From NCBI GenBank assembly GCA_016208305.1, contig JACQYI010000036.1:124001-188000 (forward strand): a stretch of 64,000 bases of DNA. Reading direction: 5' to 3'. The DNA is from Oscillatoriophycideae cyanobacterium NC_groundwater_1537_Pr4_S-0.65um_50_18 (GTDB lineage Bacteria; Cyanobacteriota; Cyanobacteriia; Elainellales; Elainellaceae). Shown here in pieces: positions 34,373 to 42,900 of this stretch. Position 1 is the first letter of the stretch. Every line of letters begins with the position of its first letter. Both the position numbers and the translations under genes were made by a program. Below the pieces are notes generated by a model. That model searched no databases, was not told the origin of the DNA, and was given only the letters and a program-made list of their open reading frames with translations.

Positions 34373-34434
34373 CCCCCCCAATTCTGAGGAACTTTCAAGC
34401 CCATTTTTGTTCAAAGTCCTCCAGAATTAGAGGG
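34373..34434. repeat. Paired inverted copies of the CCCCCAATTCTGGGGG repeat
   Basis: CCCCCCAATTCTGAGGAACTTT runs forward and GTTCAAAGTCCTCCAGAATT runs in reverse 10-15 bp later, so the two can form a long hairpin. Each resembles the single copy at 20596. Confidence 0.75.
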
Positions 34435-34577
34435 ATTCAGGAGGCTATCCGAGTCGCAATCGGCACTTTTCCAACCTCCTCTTAAAGAGTTGATACATCC
34501 GTAGGTTCGCGATTCCTGTTTTGAAGAAGCTTGTGTCAAGATAGAGTGGAAAATAGTCTCATAAAGCCTTGAGCGCT

Positions 34578-36443
34578 ATGAAAAGCAATCTGCATCCTGT
34601 TCAGAGGATTAATGATTGCAGCCTGGCTGAAGCAGAAGTTTCCCATCTCAACCAGCGGTTGCACTATCTCATTCAGGTCATTCAGCAGCTTACGGCTGCC
34701 CGTGATCTAGATGCCATTATGGCTGCTGTCCGAACAGGGGCGCGTCAGTTGACAGGTGCCGATGGTGCAACCTTTGTCCTGCGGGACGGAGAGCTATGTC
34801 ACTATGCGGATGAAGACGCTATTAGCCCTCTCTGGAAAGGAGGACGCTTCCCAATGAGCGCCTGCATTAGTGGTTGGGTCATGCTAAATCAGCAATCTGT
34901 CGTCATCGAAGATATCTATGCTGATTCCCGTATTCCTGCTGACGCCTATCGCCCTACATTCGTTAAAAGTTTGGCAATGGTTCCTATCCGGACTCGCGAT
35001 CCCTTAGGGGCGATCGGTAATTACTGGGCAACGCCCCATGTCCCCTCCTCTGAGGAAATGAAATTACTTCAGACTCTAGCCGATGCTGCCGCTGTCGCGC
35101 TAGAAAACCTTTATCTTTATGAGGAACAAGAGCAAAGAATTCAAGAACGCACAGCTCAACTTCAGAAAGCACTTGACTTTGAAGCATTGCTCAAGCGGAT
35201 TACAGACAGGGTGCGCGATAGCTTCGATGAACGCCAGATTTTGGCGACTGTCGTGCAAGAAGTTTTTCAGGGACTAGCTTTGAGCCATTGCAAAACCACG
35301 CTTTATGATCTAGAGCAGGCCACCTGTTACGAGTATCAGGATTCTGTTTTAACAGTGACTCGTGGGAGTGCTGGAGCAATGGCCGAGTTTCCGGCGCTAC
35401 AGTTTCACCGTTCACAAGCTGAAGCCTTTCAATTTTGCTGCCTACCCCAGCCCGCCTTGTCTACGATTCCTGCGGTGCTCTTGGTTTGCCCAATTGTCGA
35501 TGATCAGAGCCTACTGGGCAATATTCGACTCCAGCGAGCCTCAACCAATCCGTTTTTAGATCTCGAAGTTCGCTTGGTGCAACAAGTCGCAAATCAATGT
35601 GCGATCGCTCTGCGGCAGGCACGGCTACATGAAGCTGTGCAGGCTCAGGTTACTGAACTAGAACGGTTGAATCAGCTCAAAGATGATTTTCTCAGCACGG
35701 TTTCTCACGAACTGAGAACGCCAATGACCAATATCAAAATGGCAGTGCAAATGCTAAAAGCCCGGTTGGGTGCAATAGATCTGAAGCCGCAGTCAGAGCT
35801 GAGTACAGATGTGATTTTGAGTCAGGTCAATTTTTCCAAAGTCATGGACTATGTGCAAATCCTGAGTCACGAATGCCAGCGAGAAACAAATCTGATTAAT
35901 GATCTGCTAGACCTCACTCTCCTTGAGGCAGAAACAACGCCAGGTATGCTGCAAGATGTGGTACTGCAAGAGTGGATTCCTCAAATTGCTGAGTCTTTTA
36001 GAGAGCGTATCCAGCAGCGACAACAAATATTACAGATTCAGATTCCAGATCAGGTACCCAGCTTGAGAACAAACCTGACGGTTTTGGAGCGAATTCTAAC
36101 GGAACTTTTACAGAACGCCTGTAAGTACACACCTGCTGGGGAAACTATCACCGTGTCTGCCCTGATCTGTAAGACAAAACAGGCAAACGTTGCCTTGCCC
36201 CTGTCACCTCCCGCTTTTATGCTGGTCGTCAGTAATTCGGGTGTGGAAATCTCAGATAGCGATCGCACCTGTATTTTTGATAAGTTTTACCGCATTCCCA
36301 ACAGCGATCCCTGGAAGAATGGAGGAACAGGCTTAGGGCTGGCCTTGGTTAAGCGATTGGTAGAACAGCTATCGGGTTCAATCGAGGTATGCAGTTGCGA
36401 TAATGTTGTCTGTTTTACGGTGAAATTGCCTCCTTTGGGATGA
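34578..36443 (+). CDS. Sensor histidine kinase with two GAF domains
   Basis: From the ATG at 34578 (a TTG three codons earlier is in frame) the protein has about 621 residues. A first GAF domain (about 30-185, AARDLDAIMAAVRTGARQLTGADGATF...SGWVMLNQQSVVIEDIYAD...VPIRTRDPLGAIGNYW) and a second (about 205-365) precede a HisKA segment DDFLSTVSHELRTPMTNIKMA with His near 377. HATPase motifs follow: N-box ELLQNACKYTP near 509 and G-box GGTGLGLALVKRLVEQL near 580. The dimerisation helix region has an extra loop of about 30 residues before the second helix. There is no transmembrane segment, so it senses a cytosolic signal. No bilin-binding Cys is evident. No response regulator is adjacent. Confidence 0.93.
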   Translation: MKSNLHPVQRINDCSLAEAEVSHLNQRLHYLIQVIQQLTAARDLDAIMAAVRTGARQLTGADGATFVLRDGELCHYADEDAISPLWKGGRFPMSACISGWVMLNQQSVVIEDIYADSRIPADAYRPTFVKSLAMVPIRTRDPLGAIGNYWATPHVPSSEEMKLLQTLADAAAVALENLYLYEEQEQRIQERTAQLQKALDFEALLKRITDRVRDSFDERQILATVVQEVFQGLALSHCKTTLYDLEQATCYEYQDSVLTVTRGSAGAMAEFPALQFHRSQAEAFQFCCLPQPALSTIPAVLLVCPIVDDQSLLGNIRLQRASTNPFLDLEVRLVQQVANQCAIALRQARLHEAVQAQVTELERLNQLKDDFLSTVSHELRTPMTNIKMAVQMLKARLGAIDLKPQSELSTDVILSQVNFSKVMDYVQILSHECQRETNLINDLLDLTLLEAETTPGMLQDVVLQEWIPQIAESFRERIQQRQQILQIQIPDQVPSLRTNLTVLERILTELLQNACKYTPAGETITVSALICKTKQANVALPLSPPAFMLVVSNSGVEISDSDRTCIFDKFYRIPNSDPWKNGGTGLGLALVKRLVEQLSGSIEVCSCDNVVCFTVKLPPLG

Positions 36444-36767
36444 GCGATACTGACAGAGGTGCTTGTTCTGGCTATGAGATTTATTTTGAGAAGAAGTACC
36501 CTTAAAGGGAATATCATAAATCCTCTCTCAGCAATAGAATGAAGCTGTCGCAGAGCCAAAACTTTAAAGAAATCTTTTTGGGTACCTCCCATATTTTCAG
36601 ATTTATTGAGCTTTAGTACGAGCATCTCGCCTAGCCCGCAGGTGAGGCTTTGTCAAAACGCAAGCAAGATGCCCGCATTACCCATCTTTTTGCAGCAACG
36701 TTCGTGACGCTGCACCTCTCCGAAAGAACATGTCAATACCGATCCTCAAGCAGTAAGGACAAATCTA
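36444..36767. other. Intergenic gap with decayed palindrome
   Basis: GGCTATGAGATTTATTTTGA at about 36470 matches the left arm of the palindromes at 17230 and 52266, but the right arm is degraded. Otherwise the gap holds upstream DNA of the RNase T2 gene. Confidence 0.5.
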
Positions 36768-37754
36768 ATGGCAGCGCTGAAAAAATGTTTGTTATTTGCC
36801 ATCTCTTTATGCTTCTGTTTAACGTTGTTGTCTAAAACCGCTTATGCGCTCATTTCTTTGGATGATCGATTTGTTCCAAGGGAAGCTTGTGAGGCAGTGT
36901 CGTCCATCAGACAGGGAATCAACCCAGGGAATATTCGACTGACCCCTCAACAGGCTTACCCAGTCATTGGAAAGAACCGAGAGAACGCTTCCCATTACTT
37001 ACTGAGAATTGCAGAAGCTGAACCGCCAACGCGCTGGGTACCTGTGCAGTGTGGAGAACTTTTAGATTCTTCTGCTCCTGTAAATCCAGAGAACTTAGAT
37101 TACTTACTGGCTCTAAGCTGGCAGCCCTCTTTTTGTGAAACGAAGCCCGATAAACCAGAGTGCCAGAGCCAAACAGCGCAGAGGTTTGATGCGACCCATC
37201 TGGTGTTACATGGCTTATGGCCTCAGCCAAAACAAAATATTTATTGCAATGTCAGTCCTGAACTGAAACGTCTTGATCAAGAAAATCGATGGTCAGAGCT
37301 GCCGCCCATAGACTTATCTGAAGAAACAAGCACTGCATTGGCTGATAAAATGCCGGGATTTGCTTCAAATCTGCATCTGCATGAATGGTATAAGCATGGA
37401 ACTTGCTATAGCGATTCACCAGAGGAATATTATCAAGAGTCGATCGCCCTGTTGGATCGAGTGAATAACTCCCCCATTCAAAATCTATTTGCTAGTAACA
37501 TTGGCAATTTTCTATCCTCGACTGAAATTCGCGATCGGTTTGATCAAGCCTTCAATCCAGGAGCAGGAAGCAAAGTTCAAGTGCAGTGTAAAAGAGATAT
37601 CAACGAAGATCGCAATAATATGGTGGTCGAGCTACAGATTAACCTTAAAGGCGATATTCAGAGCGATACATCAATGGCAGAACTCTTGGAAGCGGGTCAA
37701 ACGGTTGCGGCTGGTTGCTCTCTAGGAGAAATCGATCCAGCAGGTTTTGATTAA
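36768..37754 (+). CDS. Secreted RNase T2 family ribonuclease
   Basis: The 328-residue precursor has a signal peptide (ALKKCLLFAISLCFCLTLLSKTAYA) and both catalytic blocks of RNase T2: THLVLHGLWPQP (CAS I, His) and LHEWYKHGTCYSDSPEEYYQ (CAS II, Glu, Lys and His). Cysteines in FCETKPDKPECQ, IYCN, GTCYS, VQCKRD and AAGCSLG can form the expected disulphides. It cleaves RNA in the periplasm or outside the cell with a 2',3'-cyclic phosphate intermediate. Only 42 bp separate it from an endonuclease/exonuclease/phosphatase gene, so both may be co-transcribed for nucleic acid or phosphate scavenging. Bacterial T2 enzymes are known but less common than in eukaryotes. Confidence 0.93.
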   Translation: MAALKKCLLFAISLCFCLTLLSKTAYALISLDDRFVPREACEAVSSIRQGINPGNIRLTPQQAYPVIGKNRENASHYLLRIAEAEPPTRWVPVQCGELLDSSAPVNPENLDYLLALSWQPSFCETKPDKPECQSQTAQRFDATHLVLHGLWPQPKQNIYCNVSPELKRLDQENRWSELPPIDLSEETSTALADKMPGFASNLHLHEWYKHGTCYSDSPEEYYQESIALLDRVNNSPIQNLFASNIGNFLSSTEIRDRFDQAFNPGAGSKVQVQCKRDINEDRNNMVVELQINLKGDIQSDTSMAELLEAGQTVAAGCSLGEIDPAGFD

Positions 37755-37796
37755 TCACGGTAGTCCTCAAAAGGTAATGATCTGGAGCTGGACAGT

Positions 37797-38918
37797 ATGC
37801 GCATTGCTGCATTCAACGTTGAAAACTTGTTCTCCCGTGTCCGCGCGATGAATCTCGAAGATTGGGAAGCGGGAAAGCCCATCCTCACCGAGTACAGCCG
37901 CCTGAATAATCTGCTGCTGGAACCTGAGTACGCCCCTGCCACCCAGGCCGAAATTCTTGAATCTCTCGATCGGTTAGGTTTGCTGAAGAGTGATACCTCT
38001 CAATATGCCATCTTGCGGCAGAATCATGGGGCACTTTTGAAAAGACCCCGAAACGCTTCACCCGAAGTTGTTGCCACAGGTCGCGGAGATTGGATTGGCT
38101 GGGTAGAACTCAAAACTGAGTCTGTCAATGAAATAGCCATGAAGATGACAGCGCGTGTGATTCAAGATGTTAATGCAGATATCCTGGCCGTGGTTGAAGC
38201 CGAGAATCGAATTGCTCTAGAACACTTCAATGATCAGCTTCTAAAGCCGATCGCGGCTGATTATAGAGAGACTATGCTGATTGACGGCAATGATGAACGG
38301 GGAATTGACGTTGGTATCCTGACAAAGCCGGGATTCCAAATTGAGTCAATGGTGAGCCACATTAATGACATGCAGAAGGGAGACACGCAGAAGGATGAGC
38401 CTATCTTTAGCCGCGACTGCCCAGAGTTTACGATTCGGGTTGGTGAATTGCGTGTACTCGTCATGGTCAATCACTTCAAGAGTAAGGGGTTTGGCTCCCA
38501 GGCATCGTCGAATGCAAAACGCCAGTTGCAGGCGCAGCGAGTCAGAGAAATCTACGACCAACGCAGAAGTGAAGGGATAGAGTTAATCGTTATCACTGGA
38601 GATTTGAATGACACGCCAGCGAGCAAGCCTCTAGCCCCACTGCTTGCAGATGGCTCAGATCTTCGCGACATTAGCACGCACTCCGCCTTCTTAAGCGATG
38701 GCCGACCAGGGACTTATGGCAATGGCACAGCGTCGCAAAAAATCGACTATTTACTTCTCTCTCCAGCACTGTATGCCCGCGTTAAAGGAGGAGGTGTTTT
38801 CCGGAAGGGCGTGTGGGGAGGGAAGAACGGCACTCTTTTCCCTCACTATGCCGAAATGACCCAAGCCATTCATGCCGCATCGGATCACGCTGCGATTTGG
38901 GCAGACATCGAGCTATAG
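37797..38918 (+). CDS. Endonuclease/exonuclease/phosphatase (EEP) family protein
   Basis: The 373-residue protein shows EEP motifs in order: MRIAAFNVENLFSR (Asn), DILAVVEAENRIALEHFN (Glu), LVMVNHFKSKGFG (His), ELIVITGDLNDTPASKPL (Asp, Asn) and the terminal ASDHAAIWADIEL (Asp, His). It should be a metal-dependent hydrolase of phosphodiester or phosphomonoester bonds, most like the extracellular DNase/nuclease-type branch with NVENLF. No signal peptide is evident, which conflicts with a secreted role. It follows the RNase T2 gene by 42 bp in the same direction, which suggests joint use of nucleic acid as a phosphorus or nucleoside source. Confidence 0.88.
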   Translation: MRIAAFNVENLFSRVRAMNLEDWEAGKPILTEYSRLNNLLLEPEYAPATQAEILESLDRLGLLKSDTSQYAILRQNHGALLKRPRNASPEVVATGRGDWIGWVELKTESVNEIAMKMTARVIQDVNADILAVVEAENRIALEHFNDQLLKPIAADYRETMLIDGNDERGIDVGILTKPGFQIESMVSHINDMQKGDTQKDEPIFSRDCPEFTIRVGELRVLVMVNHFKSKGFGSQASSNAKRQLQAQRVREIYDQRRSEGIELIVITGDLNDTPASKPLAPLLADGSDLRDISTHSAFLSDGRPGTYGNGTASQKIDYLLLSPALYARVKGGGVFRKGVWGGKNGTLFPHYAEMTQAIHAASDHAAIWADIEL

Positions 38919-38979
38919 CGATGCTGAGCCAGACATTCCTATCCTCAGACACCAGGCTGCCAAGTCACTTCCGGTTCAC

Positions 38980-39750
38980 CTAAATGCCCTTTAACAGTCC
39001 ACCCGTGACATTCATTGCAGTGCCGCTAATCCAATCTCCCGACTCTGCCAATAAATAGCTGACGGCATGGGCAACAGGTGCTGGCCCTACAATGCCCAGT
39101 GGAAACTGCTGCTGATACAAATCTTTCTCTGCCTGGGTCATATGAATATCGGTGCCCGTACCAATCATGCCGGGAAGGATGCAGTTGACTAAAATACCGT
39201 GAGCCTCTAGCTGAGTTGCCAAACTGCTGGTCATGCCAATTAGCCCTGCTTTGGCCGCAGAATAGGCAGGCGTATGCTGTGGAAAAGCCTGTCGAGCAGA
39301 TACAGAACTAATGGTGACAATTTTGCCTCGACGCTGCGCCATCATGTGGGGCAGTACAGCTTGAATCATCCACCATTGCCCATTTAGATTTACCTCAATG
39401 ACATTGCGCCATTCCGTCTCGCTAATTTCCCAGGCTAACCCTGCTGGCGCATCCAAGCCAGCCACATTGACTAGGGCATCAATGCGACCGAAATCTTTCA
39501 GAATGGTCTGAATCAGAGACTTCACAAGCTCAACATTGGCAATATCGACAAAGTAAGCGCGAGCATTGCCCCCGGATTCAGACAGACTCTGCTGCACTGC
39601 CTTGACCTTCTCAGCTTGAATATCTGCTAACGCTAGGGTTGCCCCCTGCTTTGCCAGATGACGAGCAATGCATTCTCCAATCCCCTGAGCTGCCCCTGTC
39701 ACAATGACGACTTGATTTGCGATCGCGTTCATAAGAAAGCCTAAAACCAT
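38980..39750 (-). CDS. Short-chain dehydrogenase/reductase
   Basis: The 256-residue protein is a classical SDR: cofactor motif VIVTGAAQGIGECIARHL, DIQAEK after strand 2, the NVAG motif in LVNVAGLDAPAG, and the catalytic Ser, Tyr and Lys in TISSVSARQ and HTPAYSAAKAGLIGM. Asp in LALADIQ at the end of strand 2 predicts NAD(H) preference. VNCILPGMIGTGTD and ISGTAMNVTGG are typical C-terminal elements. The start is the ATG at 39750 or at 39735. It stands alone, convergent with the EEP gene. Substrate cannot be assigned; 3-oxoacyl-ACP-reductase-like annotations for this group are generic. Confidence 0.9.
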   Translation of the reverse strand: MVLGFLMNAIANQVVIVTGAAQGIGECIARHLAKQGATLALADIQAEKVKAVQQSLSESGGNARAYFVDIANVELVKSLIQTILKDFGRIDALVNVAGLDAPAGLAWEISETEWRNVIEVNLNGQWWMIQAVLPHMMAQRRGKIVTISSVSARQAFPQHTPAYSAAKAGLIGMTSSLATQLEAHGILVNCILPGMIGTGTDIHMTQAEKDLYQQQFPLGIVGPAPVAHAVSYLLAESGDWISGTAMNVTGGLLKGI

Positions 39751-39954
39751 TAACCTACCAGGAGTATACCTGAATCACTTTTCTGATCCTCAGGCAGTGC
39801 TATCAAGTCACCGTAGGACTATAACGCTCTGGGTGCAGTAGCGGTCAGAGAGGGGAAATAGCATCGGGTTACGCCCGACTCTCACTTTCCTCTCTCCCAA
39901 ACCCATAACCAGACGGGCTAAGGTGTAAGCATAGCTGCTTCATTTCCCCCGCTA

Positions 39955-42900
39955 ATGCCTCCTTCAGACCCCACTCGCACTGCCGCTATTCTTGCTGCCA
40001 ATGCCCGATCGCTTCAGATCTTAGAGCGATCGCTAGGGCTAAACCTGGGGCAATTCTCACTCATTTTGGTGCGCTGCAACTACAGTCGGCTGCGGCAAAT
40101 GATTTTGGCAGATCTCCAGACCACTTCCCCCCTGGCTATGCGAGAGCTGCGGCTGTCTCCCCATACTTCCAGCCTCCATAAAGCGATTCAGGGGCTAGAA
40201 GGCGATCGTCCTCAAGTACTGATGGTGACAGGGTTAGAGTCTGTGGGACATTTGGAGTCGCTGTTGGCCGGGGCAAACCTGGTACGCGATGAATTTCGTA
40301 AAAACTTCCCCTTGACGCTGGTGCTGTGGACAACCGATCAGGTATTTCAAACCCTCACGGAAGTCGCCCAAGATTTCAGAAGCTTTGCGGCTGGATCGAT
40401 CGCCTTCAAATTCCCAGTTGATCAGCTAATTTACTCGCTGCGGCAGCATGCCGATCAGCTGTTTGAAACCTTGCTGTATGCTGGGGGTGATCGCTTTTTG
40501 CCCAACAGCGCCCTGCATCTAGATATCGCATCACCGCTGCGAACAGAGCTAGAGTTTGCCGTACAAGACATCCACAGCAGCGGTCAAGAGCTTGATCCTG
40601 AGCTACAAGCCAGCATTGACTTTTTGCGCGGGCGAGATGCCCAGTCACGCCTAGAAATGGATCGCGCCAAGATCTTCTATGAGCGCAGTTTGGCCTTCTG
40701 GACAAGTCAAGAGTCAGCGCAGAAATTGGCGCAGGAATCTGTACAGGAATCTGCCCAGGAATCCGCGCAGCCGAGCGATCGCCCTTCTGCCGCCCACTAC
40801 CGTGAACGTAAAGCCTGCCTGCTGTTTCATTTGGGCTGCTGGTGGCGACGACATGCGCGCATGCGCCGCGCCGAATACCCTGCGGCCTTACTCAAGGCCA
40901 AACAATACTTCCAGGATTGCCTAGCTATCTTTCGGGAAGATGGCAGGCAAGAGCTGATTGCGCGATTTATCACCACCCTGGGGCAAACGCTGCAAAAGCT
41001 AGAAGACTGGCAGGCGCTAGAGGCGATCGCCCAGGAAGGGTTAAGTCTGCACCAGCAATATGATGATCCGCTGCGGTTGGCTCAAGATTACGGCTTTTTG
41101 GCAGAGGTGGCGCTGGCGCGATCGCAGCGATCGTCTGCACAGGACTTGCCCCTGGCAGAAGCCGACTGGAGAGAAGCGAAAACCTATGCAGAACAGGCGC
41201 TAGAAATTCTCGATCGGGCAGAGCAAAACTTAGGAAGAACCTTGACCCAACCGCAGATGGCTAAGGCAGTTGGGCAAGATTCACAGGAAGGAATTCACAA
41301 AACTTTATCAAAACCAGAAAATCAAGATGTATTGAATAATACGGGTGCAGGTTCTGGGGGCGGTCTTGGCGCGAGTGCTCCTTGGGAAGAAGACAGTTTG
41401 GCCTTGGCAGAGGCAGTGCATCGCGGCTGGTATTTGCTGCTGCTGTCGCGATCGCTCGCTAGATTGGGAGAGCGATCGGCGGCGATCGGGCATCTAGAGG
41501 CCGCCCGCCGAGATACCCGTCCCCAGGCCGATCCGACGCTCTATATTCATATTCTGCAAGCCCTTCAGTCGCTTTACTTTGCCCAAGCGCGCTACTTGGC
41601 AGCCTTTCGCATGAAACAACAGCAGCGCATCGTCAAACAGCAGTATGGCTTTACGGCTTTTGTGGGGGCCAGTCGGCTAGAGCCGCTGCAAATTGCCAAT
41701 CAGGGCGAGCTATCTCCTTCGGTAGCCGAAGCGGTGGTAATTCAAGAAATTGCGGCTTCGGGTCGGCAGCAAGATGTGACTCGGCTGGTGGCGCGAGTCA
41801 GCCTGCCCAGAGACAAGCTCACCGTGATTCATGGGGCTTCAGGCGTAGGCAAAAGCTCGATTCTGGCTGTAGGCTTGATTCCGGCGCTCCGGCAAAAGCA
41901 GACGATTGAAGCGCGACAAATCTTGCCTGTTCTGGTGTCGGTGTATAACGGTTGGGTGGTCAGCCTAGAGCGAGAAATGACCCGCGAGTTAGAGGCGCTG
42001 GGCGAAACGCCCCTCAATTCACCAAGTTTTTCGCGGGTGGCCGATCCCCCCTCGTTGATCCGGCAACTCCAGCAAAACTCCGATCGCAATCTCTATACAG
42101 TTCTGATTTTTGATCAGTTTGAGGAGTTCTTTTTTGCCTATCCCGAAGTGCGGCAGCGCCTATCATTCTATTTGTTTCTCAAAGACTGCCTCAATATTCC
42201 CTATGTCAAAGTTATCCTGTCGCTGCGAGAAGATTATCTGCACTATTTGCTAGAGATCGATCGCGTTGCTGATCTAGAGGTGATTAACCACGATATCCTC
42301 AGCAAGCAGATCCGCTATCCTCTAGGCGATTTTACCCCCAAAGATGCCCGCACTGTCATTCGCAGCCTCACTGCCCGATCGCAGTTTTCTTTAGAGGAAT
42401 CCCTCGTCACACGCCTGGTGAGCGACCTAGCCGGATCGCTGGGAGGCGTCCGACCCATCGAGCTGCAAGTGGTAGGGGCACAGCTTCAGGATGAGAATAT
42501 TACCACTCTAGCGGAGTATCAAAAGCTCGGAAATTTTCCTAAAGAGACTCTAGTTGAGCGATCGCTAGAGGGGGTGATTCGAGACTGCGGCGCACCTAAT
42601 GAAGCAATTGCAAAAGTGATTCTATTTTTGCTGACCACCAAAGAAGAAACTCGACCGCTCAAAACTCAAACGGAACTCACGGAAGAACTGACGCTGGCAA
42701 AAATCTCCCACACGCGAGAACAGCTTGAGCTAGTGTTAGAAATTTTGGTGGGTTCAGGGCTGGTGCTCAAAATTCCTGAAGATCCAGAACCGCTGCACCA
42801 GCTTGTCCATGACTATTTGGTGCGGTTTATTCGCAACCCGCAAGAATCGGATTCTGATCTGCGGGTACAGCTCACTGCGGCTCAAGCCGAGATGGCGTCC

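Larger units (their letters stand above)
33962..34577. other. Repeat-rich divergent intergenic region
   Basis: Upstream of the thrS leader and of the histidine kinase gene. It holds the 131-bp inverted-repeat element (34104-34234) and paired CCCCCAATTCTG repeats (34373-34434). No gene is supported; a short ORF near 34224 runs through repeats. Confidence 0.5.
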
